From Xanthobacteraceae bacterium (lineage in GTDB: Bacteria > Pseudomonadota > Alphaproteobacteria > Rhizobiales > Xanthobacteraceae): 64,000 bases of DNA. A model generated the notes under the pieces. That model saw nothing but the letters and a program-made list of their open reading frames with translations, searched no databases and had not been told where the DNA came from. Below, piece after piece: positions 17,980 to 27,922 of the stretch; positions within the stretch are counted from its first letter, which is position 1, and every line of letters starts with the position of its first letter. The stretch covers positions 62,001 to 126,000 of the forward strand of contig JARBUD010000020.1 in NCBI GenBank assembly GCA_029239875.1, in the 5' to 3' direction. The position numbers were made by a program, and so were the translations under genes.

Positions 17980-18605
17980 AGACGCTGGCGCTCGGCTCCG
18001 GCCTCCTCCTCCTCGCCTTGGTCTGGGGCGGGCCGCTGCCGGCGATGGCCGCGCATTCCTTCAGCGCCCACATGACCATGCACATGTCGGTGGTGGCCCT
18101 CGCCGCGCCGCTGATCGCCGCGGGGCTCGTGGGGACAAGCTTCGATCCCACCGGCCGGCTGCCGCTGCTGTTCTCGCCGCTGCTGGCGGCGATGCTGGAA
18201 TTCGTCGTGGTATGGGGCTGGCATCTGCCGGCGCTGCACGGCGCGGCGCGGGCGGGAGGCGTCCTCCTCGTCGTCGAGCAGGCCAGCTTCCTCGCCGCCG
18301 GGCTGCTGCTCTGGCTCTCCTGCCTCGGCCGTGCCGCCGGCGGCACCGTGGCCGGCGCGCTGATCGGCACGCTCGGCCTGCTCGTCACCTCCATGCACAT
18401 GACACTGCTCGGCGCGCTGATCGCCTTCGCCGGGCGGCCGCTCTACGGCCATGTCCATGGCGGCGATGCCACGTCGGTGGTGGCGGACCAGCAGATGGGC
18501 GGCGTGATTATGCTGCTTGCGGGAGGGGCGGCCTATCTCGCCGGCGGCCTGTTCCTGATGGCGCGGGTGGTGCTCTCCGAGGAAACGCGGAGGACGGCGC
18601 CGTGA
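17976..18605 (+). CDS. CtaG-like cytochrome c oxidase assembly protein (caa3_CtaG)
   Basis: Polytopic membrane protein of 209 residues. His- and Met-rich motifs fit the Bacillus-type caa3 CtaG family: HSFSAHMTMHMSVV near the N-terminus, EFVVVWGWHLPALHGAAR, SMHMTLLGALIAFAGRPLY and DQQMGGVIM. The family is linked to oxidase maturation, probably copper delivery. An N-terminal helix may act as a signal anchor (LALGSGLLLLALVWGG). It overlaps both neighbours by 4 bases. The GTG start of the triheme cytochrome lies within its final codons. Confidence 0.88.
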   Translation: MKTLALGSGLLLLALVWGGPLPAMAAHSFSAHMTMHMSVVALAAPLIAAGLVGTSFDPTGRLPLLFSPLLAAMLEFVVVWGWHLPALHGAARAGGVLLVVEQASFLAAGLLLWLSCLGRAAGGTVAGALIGTLGLLVTSMHMTLLGALIAFAGRPLYGHVHGGDATSVVADQQMGGVIMLLAGGAAYLAGGLFLMARVVLSEETRRTAP

Positions 18606-19693
18606 GGTGGTCCCGGCTCTCCTTCCTCGTCACGCCGCGGCGCGCGCTCATCGCCCTCGCCGCGCTCGCCGTTGCGGGACTGCTAATCGCCTGGTCGGGC
18701 GTGATCAGCATCAGTGCCAGCTCCGGCCATTGGCGGATCACCTATTGGGCGCTGCACTGGGTGATGCAGAACTCCATCCGCACCTATGCCCTGTTCGAGC
18801 CCGAGCCGCCGGTCGATCTCGATGCGCCGGCGCATGTGCGCCGCGCCGCCGGACATTTCGAGACGTCCTGCGCCTTCTGCCACGGCTCGCCGCTGCGGGT
18901 GAACCCGATCCTGCCCGCGCATATGACGCCCATGCCGCCGCCGCTCGCCAACGCCTCCGACACATGGAGCCGGCGCGAGCTCTCGCGCATCGTCAGGCAC
19001 GGGGTGAAATACACCGGCATGCCGTCATGGATCGCACCCGAGCGCGACGACGAGGTGTGGGCGATGGTCGCCTTCCTGCGCGCGCTCTCCCACCTCTCGG
19101 CGGCGGACTACCAGCGCCTCGCCTTCGGCCCGGCCGTGCCTGAGGACCGGGCGCTGGAAGGCTGCGCCCGCTGCCACGGCCTCGACGGCGGGTCGCAGGG
19201 CGGGGCCTTCCCGGTGATCGGCGGGCAGAGCGCGGCCTATCTCGACGCGACCTTACGCGCCTTCGCCAAGGGCGCCCGCCACAGCGGCTACATGCAGTTC
19301 GCGGTCGACGGCCTCACGGATGCGGATGTCCGGCGGCTGGCGGCGCATTATGCCGCGCAGCCCGGCGTCAGCGACACGGTGCAGCCGGCGGAAGGCGCCG
19401 GCGCCGCCATCGCCCTGCGCGGCCTGCCGGAGGCGGACGTGCCCGCCTGCGAGAGTTGCCACGGCGCACCGTCGAAACGCAGCCCGGACCACCGCAACCG
19501 GGCCTATCCGCGCCTTGCCGGGCAGGATGCCGGCTACATCGCCGGCCAGCTGCGGCTGTTCAAGCAGGGGGCGCGCGGCGGCACCGAATACGCCCACATC
19601 ATGCGGCGCATCGCCGAGCGGCTGCCCGACGATGCGATCGATGCGGTGGCCGAGTTCTACTCAGCCGCCGGGCGCGGACGGCGCGCCGAGTGA
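18602..19693 (+). CDS. Membrane-anchored triheme cytochrome c
   Basis: Electron carrier of 363 residues with an N-terminal anchor helix ([19 protein letters not shown]). Three haem c attachment motifs are visible: CAFCH (about residue 91), CARCH (about 185) and CESCH (about 285). The C-terminal two domains resemble tandem cytochrome c4-like units ([23 protein letters not shown] and [26 protein letters not shown]). The N-terminal domain has [13 protein letters not shown] and KYTGMPSW. The GTG start at 18602 overlaps the CtaG stop. It probably feeds the cytochrome c domain of CoxB. Its 3' end overlaps the convergent dehydrogenase gene by 33 bp. Confidence 0.88.
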   Translation: MRWSRLSFLVTPRRALIALAALAVAGLLIAWSGVISISASSGHWRITYWALHWVMQNSIRTYALFEPEPPVDLDAPAHVRRAAGHFETSCAFCHGSPLRVNPILPAHMTPMPPPLANASDTWSRRELSRIVRHGVKYTGMPSWIAPERDDEVWAMVAFLRALSHLSAADYQRLAFGPAVPEDRALEGCARCHGLDGGSQGGAFPVIGGQSAAYLDATLRAFAKGARHSGYMQFAVDGLTDADVRRLAAHYAAQPGVSDTVQPAEGAGAAIALRGLPEADVPACESCHGAPSKRSPDHRNRAYPRLAGQDAGYIAGQLRLFKQGARGGTEYAHIMRRIAERLPDDAIDAVAEFYSAAGRGRRAE

Positions 19694-21043
19694 GGCGGCC
19701 GAGGCGGCGTTCTTCAGCCACCAGACGGTGTTGCCGACGTCGTCGGCGACCAGCAGCCCGCCCTTGGCGTCCACCAGCACGCCGACCGGGCGGCCCTGCG
19801 CCTCGCCTTCCTCGTTGCGGAAGCCGGTGAGAAGCTCCTGCGGCATGCCGGAGGGCTTGCCGTCGGTGAAGGGCACGAAGATCACCCGGTAGCCGGACGG
19901 GTCGGAGCGGTTCCACGAGCCGTGCTGGCCGATGATGGCGCCGTTCTGGAAGCGCTCGCCGAAGGCCGGGTTGTCGACGAAGGTCAGGCCGAGCGAGGCG
20001 GTGTGGGCGCCGAGCGCATAGTCCGGCTTGAGCGCCTTGGCCACCAGCTCCGGCTTCTGCGGCTCGACGCGCTCGTCGACATGCTGGCCGTAATAGGAAT
20101 AGGGCCAGCCATAGAACCCGCCCTCCTGCACCGAGGTCATGTAGTCCGGCACGAGATGATCGCCGATCTCGTCGCGCTCGTTCACCGCCACCCAGAGCTG
20201 CTTCGTCTGCGGGTTCCAGTCGATGCCGACCGGGTTGCGCAGGCCGGAAGCGAAGACGCGGGTGGCGCCGGTGGCGGCGTCGATCTCGAGGATGGCGGCG
20301 CGGTTCTCCTCCTCCTCCATGCCGTTCTCGGCGGCGTTGGAGTTCGAGCCGACGCCGACGTAGAGCTTGGAGCCGTCCTCGTTCGCCACCAGGCTCTTGG
20401 TCCAGTGGTGGTTGCGGCCGGCCGGCAGGTCCGCAACCTTGGTGCCGGGCTCAGTGATGTCGGTGGCGCCCTCCTTGTAGGGGAAGCGCATCAGCGCATT
20501 GGCATTGGCCACATAGAGCTGGTCACCGACCAGCGCCATGCCGAAGGGCGAGAACAGATCGGTCAACAGCACGTGCCGCTGCTCGGCCACGCCGTCGCCG
20601 TCGGCATCGCGCAGCAGTGTGATGCGGTTGGCGCTCGGCGTCTGCGACCCCGCCTTCTTCATGAACAGGCCCTGCACCCAGCCGCGCAGGCCGCCGCTGG
20701 CGCCCTCGGGCTTGGGCGGCGCGTCGCTCTCGGCGACGAGGACGTCGCCGTTCGGCAATTGGTAGAGCCAGCGCGGATGCTGCAGGCCGGAGGCGAAGGC
20801 GACAACCTCCATACCCTCTGCGGGTTTGGGCGTCTGGCCCTCCTTCCAGCCGATCGCGTCGGCCACCTTGATGGTCGGAATCAGCGAGGAGTGCGGCGCC
20901 GGCAGCGTTGGGTTGGCGCCGTATTCGGCGGTGGGCGGCAGGCTCGGCTGCTGGTCGCAGGCCGCGAGCAGCAGCAGCGCCGGAAGGGCGCCGGCGAGAA
21001 GCGGCCGCCGCAGGAAGCGCGGGGTGGTGGCGCGCGGGGTCAT
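19661..21043 (-). CDS. Sorbosone dehydrogenase-family PQQ-type lipoprotein
   Basis: Predicted six-bladed beta-propeller sugar/aldose dehydrogenase, 460 residues, with a lipoprotein signal ([15 protein letters not shown]). Family-typical blocks are [86 protein letters not shown] and [18 protein letters not shown]. The family includes L-sorbosone dehydrogenase and soluble-type glucose dehydrogenases, most using PQQ. The start is set at 21043 because the signal peptide begins there; an upstream frame would add 24 residues. It converges with the oxidase operon, so it could pass electrons to that chain, which is inference. The substrate is unknown. Confidence 0.85.
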   Translation of the reverse strand: MTPRATTPRFLRRPLLAGALPALLLLAACDQQPSLPPTAEYGANPTLPAPHSSLIPTIKVADAIGWKEGQTPKPAEGMEVVAFASGLQHPRWLYQLPNGDVLVAESDAPPKPEGASGGLRGWVQGLFMKKAGSQTPSANRITLLRDADGDGVAEQRHVLLTDLFSPFGMALVGDQLYVANANALMRFPYKEGATDITEPGTKVADLPAGRNHHWTKSLVANEDGSKLYVGVGSNSNAAENGMEEEENRAAILEIDAATGATRVFASGLRNPVGIDWNPQTKQLWVAVNERDEIGDHLVPDYMTSVQEGGFYGWPYSYYGQHVDERVEPQKPELVAKALKPDYALGAHTASLGLTFVDNPAFGERFQNGAIIGQHGSWNRSDPSGYRVIFVPFTDGKPSGMPQELLTGFRNEEGEAQGRPVGVLVDAKGGLLVADDVGNTVWWLKNAASAASLGAPSAPGG

Positions 21044-21164
21044 GGCGGTGTCTCCGGAACAGTTTCCTGCCGGGATAAACCGCCACTCCGATGGCCGTTC
21101 CATTGGCCGCCCCACCCGGCGCGGGCAGGCAGATCCCCGCCCGTGCCGATGTCACCGGCTCAAA

Positions 21165-22199
21165 TCACTTGTTCACATCGGTCCAGATGCGGGTGTAGAG
21201 CTCGCTCACTTCCGGCGCGCAGGTCTTGAGGAACTCGCCTGCCTTCTCGAACTGCGGCGGAATCACCAGTTCGGGCGCGTCCTTCATGTCCGCCGGCAGG
21301 AAGGCGTCGGAGCCCTTGATGCCGTTGGCATATTTGGCGAAGGCCGAGATCAGCGCCGCGTTCTCCGGCTCCATGATGAAGTTCATGAACAGCTTGGCGT
21401 TCTCGACGTTCTTGGCGTCCTTGAGGATGGTCACGCTGTCCATGAACACCGGGTAGCCCTCCTTCGGGTAGCCGAAGGCGATGTCGGGGTTCTTCAGGCG
21501 GGCGCGCATGATCGCGCCGTTCCAGTAATAGACGCCGGCATAGTCGCCCGAGGGCAGCTTCTCGGTGACGGAATAGTCCATGGCGAGCCATTTCGGCTTC
21601 GCCTCGACCAGCTTGTCGCGCACCTTCTTCAACAGGTCGCGATCGGTCGTGCACCACTCGCCGCCGAGATATTTGATGGTGGCGTAGAGGACGTCGTTCA
21701 TCTCCGGCTCGACATTGATCTTGCCGACCAGCTCCTTGGGCGGGTCGAGGAAGATCGCCGAGGTGTTGATGTCGCCGCCATAGACCTTCTTGTTGACGCC
21801 GATGCCGCTCAGGCCCCACTGCCACGGCACCGAATAGTGCCGGCCCGGATCCCACGGCACGTCGACCCAGCGCGCCTCGACATTCTTGAAATTCTCCATC
21901 TGGTCGGGGCGCGCTTCCAGCAGCAGCCCTTCCTTGATCCAGATCGGCAGGTAGTTGGCCGAAGGCACCACGATGTCGAAGCCGTGGCCGCCGGCGCGCA
22001 CCTTGGCGAGCGCGGTGTCGTTCGAATCGTAGTCGGTGACGGTGACCTTGACCTTGTACTTGTCCTCGAACTTCTTGATCAGCTCGGGGCTGGTGTAGTC
22101 GCCCCAATTGTAGATGTTGAGCGCGCCTTCCGCCGCCGCGCTGCCGGCGAAGCCGAGCGTGGCGAGGGCCGCGATGGCGGCCGTCTTCATCCAGTTCAT
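21165..22199 (-). CDS. Polyamine-type ABC transporter periplasmic binding protein (PotF/PotD-like)
   Basis: Periplasmic ligand receptor of 344 residues with a Sec signal peptide (TAAIAALATLGFAGSAAAEG). The mature start ALNIYNWGDYTSPELIKKFE is typical of PotD/PotF. Further matches are DSNDTALAKVRAGGHGFDIVVPS and FGYPKEGYPVFMDSVTILKDA. The ATG at 22199 is favoured over the GTG at 22205 because GGAGAG lies about 7 bases before it. It is the last gene of the potG-H-I-F order, after the second permease. The ligand could be putrescine, spermidine or another amine. Confidence 0.9.
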   Translation of the reverse strand: MNWMKTAAIAALATLGFAGSAAAEGALNIYNWGDYTSPELIKKFEDKYKVKVTVTDYDSNDTALAKVRAGGHGFDIVVPSANYLPIWIKEGLLLEARPDQMENFKNVEARWVDVPWDPGRHYSVPWQWGLSGIGVNKKVYGGDINTSAIFLDPPKELVGKINVEPEMNDVLYATIKYLGGEWCTTDRDLLKKVRDKLVEAKPKWLAMDYSVTEKLPSGDYAGVYYWNGAIMRARLKNPDIAFGYPKEGYPVFMDSVTILKDAKNVENAKLFMNFIMEPENAALISAFAKYANGIKGSDAFLPADMKDAPELVIPPQFEKAGEFLKTCAPEVSELYTRIWTDVNK

Positions 22200-22225
22200 G
22201 TTCACTCTCCGTAGGTTTTGTTGTT

Positions 22226-23038
22226 TCAGGCTTTCCGGCGGTTGATGAAGAAGAACACGGTCACCAGCAGCACCGAAAGCGCGAGGAAGGCGGTGGCGAT
22301 CGCGTTGATCTCAGGCGTCACGGCGCGGCGGATCTGGCCAAGCATGTAGGTCGGAAGAGTGTCCTGACCGCCCGATTTGACGAATTCGGTGATGACGACG
22401 TCGTCGAGCGAGATGACAAAGGCCAGCATGAAGCCGGCGATGATGCCAGGCCGCAGCAGCGGCAGCGTCACGCGGCGGAACGCCATCCAGGGCGTGGCGT
22501 AGAGATCGGCGGCGGCGCGCTCCAGCGAGGAATCCATCCCTTCCAGCCGGGCGCGGATCGGCAGATAGGCGAAAGGGATGCAGAAGGCGGTGTGGGCGAG
22601 CACGAGATAGCCGAGCCCGGAATAGCCGGTCCACACCTTCACGCGAGAGAACACGATCAGCAGCGCCACCGCGGTGACGATCTCCGGCACCATCAGCGGC
22701 TGGTTGATGAAGGCGTATTTGAAGCCGAGGCCGCGATAGGGCGCGGTGCGGGTCGTCGCGATGGCAGCCATGGTCGCGGCGACGGTGGCGATGCCGGCGG
22801 CGAGCACGGCGACGATGAAGGAGCGCAGCGCCGCGTCCTGCACCGCGCCGTTGCGCGCGGCATCGGCGAACCAGCGCAGCGAGAAGCCGCCCCAGCTCGA
22901 CAGGGAGTCGCTACCGTTGAAGGCATAGACGACGAGGGTGACGATCGGCAGGTAGAGCAGCGCGAAGGTGAACAGCGCGATGGTGCCGAAGCCCGGCTGC
23001 ACGCGTATGTCGAAGCGCCTCGTCCCCCATCTAGCCAT
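22226..23038 (-). CDS. Polyamine-type ABC transporter permease (PotI/PotC-like)
   Basis: Inner-membrane permease of 270 residues with six helices. The first is TIALFTFALLYLPIVTLVVYAF, then YNGSDSL-like NGSDSLSSWGGFSLRWF as in PotC. The coupling motif is SLERAAADLYATPWMAFRRVTLPLLRPGI. The C-terminal VISLDDVVITEFVKSGGQDTLP is a hallmark of the family. The start at 23038 overlaps the PotH stop by 8 bases; an upstream in-frame start would overlap more. Confidence 0.92.
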   Translation of the reverse strand: MARWGTRRFDIRVQPGFGTIALFTFALLYLPIVTLVVYAFNGSDSLSSWGGFSLRWFADAARNGAVQDAALRSFIVAVLAAGIATVAATMAAIATTRTAPYRGLGFKYAFINQPLMVPEIVTAVALLIVFSRVKVWTGYSGLGYLVLAHTAFCIPFAYLPIRARLEGMDSSLERAAADLYATPWMAFRRVTLPLLRPGIIAGFMLAFVISLDDVVITEFVKSGGQDTLPTYMLGQIRRAVTPEINAIATAFLALSVLLVTVFFFINRRKA

Positions 23039-23951
23039 GGCCGGCCCCCGAGCGCGCGGCGTTGCGCACATAGACCATGAGCGCCAGCATCACCACGGCC
23101 ATGAGGGTGATCGATAGCGCCGCGCCGAGCGGCCAGTTGCGGCCCGAGCCGAACTGCAGCTCGATGAGGTTGCCGAGCATCAGGTTCTTGCCGCCGCCCA
23201 GCACGCGCGGGATGACATAGGCGCCGAGCGAGGGGATGAAGACGAGGATCGATCCCGCCACGATGCCGGGCTTCACCAGCGGGATGATGATCCGCCGGAG
23301 CACGGCAAGGCGGCTGGCATAGAGGTCGTAGCCCGCCTCGACCAGCCGGAAGTCGAGCTTCTCCATGCTGGCATAGAGCGGCAGCACCATCAGCGGCAGG
23401 TAGACATAGACCATGCCGAACAGGATCGCCCAGTCGGTGTACATGATCTGCAGGGGCTGATCGATGATGCCGAGGGCGCGCAGGCCGGTGTTCAGCACGC
23501 CCTCGTTGCGGATCACCTGCTGCATGGCGAAGGTGCGGATCAGCAGGTTGGTCCAGAACGGAATGGTGACGAGGAACACCCACATCTCGCGGGTGTGCCG
23601 CGGCCGCGTGGCGATGAAATAGGCGGTGGGGAAACCCAGCGCCAGCGTCGCCAGGGTGGTGATCACCGACAGGCGCACCGAGCGCCAGATGATCGACAGA
23701 TGCGCATCGGCGATCGACAGCGTGTCGTCGAAGATGTCGCGCTGGAAGAACACCGAGAACCAGCCGTCGAGCGAGAAGACCGGCTTCACGTCGCCATAGT
23801 CGCCCTTGGTCATGAAGGAATAGGCCAGCATGACGAAGAGCGGGCCGATGGCGGCGATGAAGATGATGACCAGCGCCGGCGCGGAGAGCAGCCAGCGCCC
23901 GCGGATATTCTCACGCTCGGCCCGCTTCGCGATCTCCGCCGCCGACGCCAT
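23031..23951 (-). CDS. Polyamine-type ABC transporter permease (PotH/PotB-like)
   Basis: Inner-membrane permease of 306 residues pairing with the PotI-like protein. The N-terminal helix is WLLSAPALVIIFIAAIGPLFVMLAYSF. The characteristic PFWTNLLIRTFAMQQVIRNEGVLN and the coupling loop RLVEAGYDLYASRLAVLRRIIIPLVKPGI are clear. The end of the domain reads SILVFIPSLGAYVIPRVLGGG, as in PotB/PotH. It starts two bases after the ATPase gene stop and overlaps the next permease. Confidence 0.92.
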   Translation of the reverse strand: MASAAEIAKRAERENIRGRWLLSAPALVIIFIAAIGPLFVMLAYSFMTKGDYGDVKPVFSLDGWFSVFFQRDIFDDTLSIADAHLSIIWRSVRLSVITTLATLALGFPTAYFIATRPRHTREMWVFLVTIPFWTNLLIRTFAMQQVIRNEGVLNTGLRALGIIDQPLQIMYTDWAILFGMVYVYLPLMVLPLYASMEKLDFRLVEAGYDLYASRLAVLRRIIIPLVKPGIVAGSILVFIPSLGAYVIPRVLGGGKNLMLGNLIELQFGSGRNWPLGAALSITLMAVVMLALMVYVRNAARSGAGHG

Positions 23952-23953
23952 GC

Positions 23954-25060
23954 TCAGTCCCTCAGCACTTGTGCGGCGTCGGAGGCGATCTCGATGCCGA
24001 CGCGGTCGCCGACCTCGAAGCCGCAGGACTGGGTGCGGCGGTTCTGCTGGCGCACCATGAAGATGTCGCCGGCGTCCAGCCGGACATGGATATGCGTGTC
24101 GGTGCCGAAATAGACGACATTCTCGACGGCGCCTGACACCTGCCCGCCCGACGCCACCGCGCGGGCATGCTCGGGCCGCACCACGAGGGTCGCCTCGTCC
24201 CTCGGCGTCAGCCCCTCGGCGATGGTGGCGACGATCTCGGCGCCGGACTTCAGCCGCACCCGCGCCAGCCCGTTCTCGATGCCGAGGACGGAAGCGGTGA
24301 GGAAATTGGTCTCGCCGATGAAGTCGGCGACGAAGCGGTCGGCCGGCTTGTCGTAGATGTCCCAGGGCGAGCCGATCTGCAGCACGCGGCCCTTCGACAT
24401 GATCGCGATGCGGTCCGACATGGTCAGCGCTTCCTCCTGGTCATGGGTGACGAAGACGAAGGTGATGCCGGTCTCGTGCTGCATGCGCTTCAATTCGATC
24501 TGCATCTCCTTGCGCAGCTTGTAGTCGAGCGCCGAGAGCGGCTCGTCGAGCAGCAGAACCTTCGGCCCCGGCGCCAGCGCGCGGGCGAGCGCGACGCGCT
24601 GGGCCTGGCCGCCGGAGATCTGGTCGGTGCGGCGCTTCGCCAGTTCCTCCATCCGCACCAGCTTCAGCATGGCGGCGACGCGGGAAGTGATCTCGGCCTT
24701 CGAGCGGCCGAGCATCTCCAGCCCGAAGGCGACGTTCTCCTCAACGGTGAGGTGCGGGAACAGCGCGTAGCTCTGGAACACGGTGTTCACCGGCCGCTTG
24801 AAGGGCGGCAGCCCGGCGATGTCCTCGCCATGCAGCAGGATGGCGCCTTCGGTCGGGTATTCGAAGCCGGCGATCATCCGCAGCAGCGTGGTCTTGCCGC
24901 AGCCGGAAGGGCCCAGCAGCGTGAAGAACTCGTTCTCGCGGATGGAAATCGACACGTCGTCGAGGGCGCGCAACGCGCTCGGCCCCTCTCCGAACTCCTT
25001 GACGATGCCCCTGGCTTCGATCGCGACGCGCTTGTCCTCAGGACCGGAAGGCTCCGGCAT
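23954..25060 (-). CDS. Polyamine-type ABC transporter ATP-binding protein (PotG/PotA-like)
   Basis: ATPase of 368 residues. Walker A is GPSGCGKTT, the signature is [15 protein letters not shown], Walker B is [12 protein letters not shown] and the switch His is in [16 protein letters not shown]. The TOBE domain at the C-terminus (about 280-365) includes [10 protein letters not shown] and [14 protein letters not shown]. The ATG at 25060 is chosen over a GTG three codons earlier. It is the first gene of the transporter block, 113 bp after the amidase gene on the same strand, so it may belong to the same transcript. Confidence 0.93.
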   Translation of the reverse strand: MPEPSGPEDKRVAIEARGIVKEFGEGPSALRALDDVSISIRENEFFTLLGPSGCGKTTLLRMIAGFEYPTEGAILLHGEDIAGLPPFKRPVNTVFQSYALFPHLTVEENVAFGLEMLGRSKAEITSRVAAMLKLVRMEELAKRRTDQISGGQAQRVALARALAPGPKVLLLDEPLSALDYKLRKEMQIELKRMQHETGITFVFVTHDQEEALTMSDRIAIMSKGRVLQIGSPWDIYDKPADRFVADFIGETNFLTASVLGIENGLARVRLKSGAEIVATIAEGLTPRDEATLVVRPEHARAVASGGQVSGAVENVVYFGTDTHIHVRLDAGDIFMVRQQNRRTQSCGFEVGDRVGIEIASDAAQVLRD

Positions 25061-25182
25061 TCTCAGCACCCGTTATGGTCGGTTGTCGCTTTCGCAGGGT
25101 AGCCTATGTGGCGCTCAGGCTTCCGGCAAGGCGATGATTTGCACGCCGGCATGGGTGCAAGGCGCGGGCCATCCGGCCCCTC

Positions 25183-26640
25183 TCAGGGCGCGGCGGCGTA
25201 GCGCAGGGGCGGGCGCCGGTCGAACCAGGGCCGCGCCTCCTCCAGCCGCGCGCACAGGCCCATGAGCTTCTCGTCCTCGCCGAAGGGCGCGGCCAGATGG
25301 ATGCCGACCGGCAGGCCGTCGGCGGTCCAGTGCAGCGGCAGCGAGGCCGCCGGCTGGCCCGAGGCGTTGAAGGCGGCGGTGAAGGGCGAATAGGCGAAGA
25401 CCCGGCCCGGCCCCATGCGGTAGTCGACATAATCCTCGGTGCCGTGGGCGAATCGGCCGATCTGCGCCGGCGGCTCGGCCAAAGTCGGGGTGAGGAAGAT
25501 GTCGTAGCGCTGGAAGAAGGCCGCCATCTCGCGGCCATAGGCGTGCATCTTGTTGACGGCTTCGAGATAGTCGGCGCCGCTCACCGTGCGGGCATAGGCC
25601 ATGGCGCCGCGGGCGATGCCCTCGACCTCGCCGGGCTCCAGCGGCCGGCCGCGCTTGCGCACCGCCGTCTCGACCACCAGCGCGCTGCCGCAGGCGACGA
25701 TCTTCGTCCACGCCGCCATCATGCCGGAGGTGTCGGCCTCCGGCAGCGCCTCCTCGACGAAGTGGCCGAGATCGGCCAGCAGCTTGGCGGCGTCTTCCAC
25801 CGCGGCGCGGCATTCGGGATGCACCGGCGCGCCGGTGAGGCTGGTCGTGGCGAAGGCGATGCGCAGGCGCCTGTCGTGCCGGTCCATCGCTGCGCGGAAC
25901 GTGCCCTCCAGCGGCGGGGCGACATAGGGCGCGCCGAGGTCCGGCCCCTGCGTCGCGTCGAGCAGGACGGCGGTGTCGCGCACCGAGCGGGTGAGGAAGC
26001 CGTCTATGGCCATGCCGGCCCAGCCCTCGCCGACATAGGGCCCGTCCGGCGTGCGGGCGCGCGTCGCCTTGAAGCCGAACAGGCCGCAGCTCGACGCCGG
26101 GATGCGCACCGAGCCGCCGCCATCCGAGCCGTGGGCGGCGGGGATGAAGCCGGCCGCCACCGCCGCGCCGGCGCCGCCGGAGGAGCCGCCCGGCGTATGA
26201 TCGAGGTTCCACGGGTTGCGGGTCGGACCGCCATAGACGGCAGCTTCCGTCACCGGGCCGATGCCGCCCTCGGGCGAGGCGGTGCGGCCGAAGGTGACGA
26301 GCCCTGCCGCCCGCAGCCGGGCATAGATGGAGGAATCCTTGGCGTAGCGGGTGCCCGCGAACAGCTTCGAGCCGTTGTTGCAGGGGAAGTCGATGGCCTC
26401 CGCGCCGAGGTCCTTGAGCAGGAACGGCACGCCGCGCAGCGGCCCTTCCGGCAGCCCCTCCTCGATCAGGCGGCGGGCGACGGACTCGGCCAGCACGGTG
26501 ACGGCGTTGAGCTGCGGGTTGAGCGCGGCGACCCGCGCCAGCGCCTCGTCGAGCAGTTCGCCCGGCATCACCTCGCGGCGCTCGACCAGCTCCGCCAGCC
26601 CGACCGCGTCATAGGTCTCGTAGAGATCACGGATGCTCAC
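25183..26640 (-). CDS. Amidase (amidase signature family)
   Basis: Amide hydrolase of 485 residues using a Ser-cisSer-Lys triad. Lys76 sits in VPFLLKDLG, the cis-Ser in the GGSSGG loop (153-154), and the nucleophile Ser177 in [13 protein letters not shown]. The sequence resembles the 6-aminohexanoate-cyclic-dimer hydrolase and AtzF-like branch rather than GatA. The start is a GTG at 26640 with AGAGGG upstream. It follows the CoA-transferase gene by 12 bp and precedes the polyamine-type transporter, suggesting that imported amides or acylated amines are substrates. That link is inference. Confidence 0.88.
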   Translation of the reverse strand: MSIRDLYETYDAVGLAELVERREVMPGELLDEALARVAALNPQLNAVTVLAESVARRLIEEGLPEGPLRGVPFLLKDLGAEAIDFPCNNGSKLFAGTRYAKDSSIYARLRAAGLVTFGRTASPEGGIGPVTEAAVYGGPTRNPWNLDHTPGGSSGGAGAAVAAGFIPAAHGSDGGGSVRIPASSCGLFGFKATRARTPDGPYVGEGWAGMAIDGFLTRSVRDTAVLLDATQGPDLGAPYVAPPLEGTFRAAMDRHDRRLRIAFATTSLTGAPVHPECRAAVEDAAKLLADLGHFVEEALPEADTSGMMAAWTKIVACGSALVVETAVRKRGRPLEPGEVEGIARGAMAYARTVSGADYLEAVNKMHAYGREMAAFFQRYDIFLTPTLAEPPAQIGRFAHGTEDYVDYRMGPGRVFAYSPFTAAFNASGQPAASLPLHWTADGLPVGIHLAAPFGEDEKLMGLCARLEEARPWFDRRPPLRYAAAP

Positions 26641-26652
26641 GATGCCAACCCT

Positions 26653-27891
26653 CTAGATGATGCCCGCGCCGCGCAGCCGCTCGCGCTCCTCCGCCGGCAG
26701 GCCGAGTACGCGCTCCAGCACGAGCTCCGTGTCCTGCCCGAGCGTCGGCGGCGCCATCGGATCGCCGATGGGAGAATCGCTCAGCCGCAGCGGGCTGCGC
26801 ACGCCGGGCGCGATGCCGCCGAGCGCATGGGGGAGGTTCAGCGCCAGTCCGCGCGCGGCCGCCTGCGGCTCGGCGAAGGCCTGCGCGATGGTGTTGATCG
26901 GCCCGGCCGGGATGCCCGCCGCATCCAGCATGGCCAGCCATTCGGCGGTCGTCTGGCGTTTCAGCGCCGCGGCGACGATGGGAATCAACAGGTCGCGCTC
27001 CGCCACCCGCCCGGCATTGGTGGCGAAGCGCGCGTCGCCGGCAATATCCGGCAGGTCGGCGATGCGGCAGAAGCGGGCGAACTGCGCGTCGTTGCCAACC
27101 GCGAGGATGAGATGCCCGTCCGCCGTCTCGAACGCCTGGTAGGGCACGATGTTGGGGTGCGCGTTGCCGAGCCGGCGCGGCGCGGTGCCGCCGACGAGGA
27201 AGTTCAGCGCCTGATTGGCGAGGCTCGCCATGGCGACGTCGAACAGGGCGACGTCGATATGCTGGCCGCGGCCGGTGCGCTCGCGCTGCTGCAGTGCCGC
27301 CAGCACGGCGATCGCCGCGTTCAGCCCGGTGAGCACGTCGACCAGCGCCACGCCGATCTTCTGCGGCTCGGTCTCGGGGCTGCCCGTCACCGACATCAGC
27401 CCGGACATGCCCTGGATCATGAAGTCGTAGCCGGCGCGCCCCGCCTCCGGCCCGTCCTGCCCGAAGCCGGTGATCGAGCAGTAGACGAGGCGCGGGTTGA
27501 GCGCGGCGAGGCTTTCATGGCCGAGGCCGTAGCGCTTCAGCCCGCCGACCTTGAAGTTCTCGATCACGACGTCGCTTTGCGCCGCCAGCTGCCGGATCAG
27601 CGCCTGTCCTTCCGGCTGCGCCATGTCGATGGTGACCGAGCGCTTGCTGCGGTTGGCGCAGAGGAAATAGGCGCTCTCGCGCGTCGCGTTGCCCTCGCCG
27701 TCCTCGAGCCAGGGCGGACCCCAGCCGCGCGTGTCGTCGCCGGCGCCGGGCTTCTCGATCTTGATCACCTCGGCGCCGAGATCGCCGAGGATCTGCGTCG
27801 CCCAGGGCCCCGCGAGCACGCGGGAGAGGTCGAGCACCCGGATCCCCGTCAGCGCCTGCGCCGTCGGCGGGCTCGTTGAATCGTCGGTCAT
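26653..27891 (-). CDS. Class III CoA-transferase (CaiB/BaiF family)
   Basis: Transfers CoA between carboxylic acids, 412 residues. The N-terminal Rossmann part has VLDLSRVLAGPWATQILGDLGAEVIKIEKPGAGDDTRGWGPP. The catalytic Asp156 lies in GRAGYDFMIQGMSG, the family active-site motif. SDVVIENFKVGGLKRYGLG and HIDVALFDVAMASLANQALN also match. It is the first gene of a run with the amidase and the polyamine-type transporter. The acid acted on is unknown; it could activate the acid released by the amidase. Confidence 0.92.
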   Translation of the reverse strand: MTDDSTSPPTAQALTGIRVLDLSRVLAGPWATQILGDLGAEVIKIEKPGAGDDTRGWGPPWLEDGEGNATRESAYFLCANRSKRSVTIDMAQPEGQALIRQLAAQSDVVIENFKVGGLKRYGLGHESLAALNPRLVYCSITGFGQDGPEAGRAGYDFMIQGMSGLMSVTGSPETEPQKIGVALVDVLTGLNAAIAVLAALQQRERTGRGQHIDVALFDVAMASLANQALNFLVGGTAPRRLGNAHPNIVPYQAFETADGHLILAVGNDAQFARFCRIADLPDIAGDARFATNAGRVAERDLLIPIVAAALKRQTTAEWLAMLDAAGIPAGPINTIAQAFAEPQAAARGLALNLPHALGGIAPGVRSPLRLSDSPIGDPMAPPTLGQDTELVLERVLGLPAEERERLRGAGII

Positions 27892-27922
27892 GGGGCGCCG
27901 CCGTCGTGGGACTGCCGGGAAG

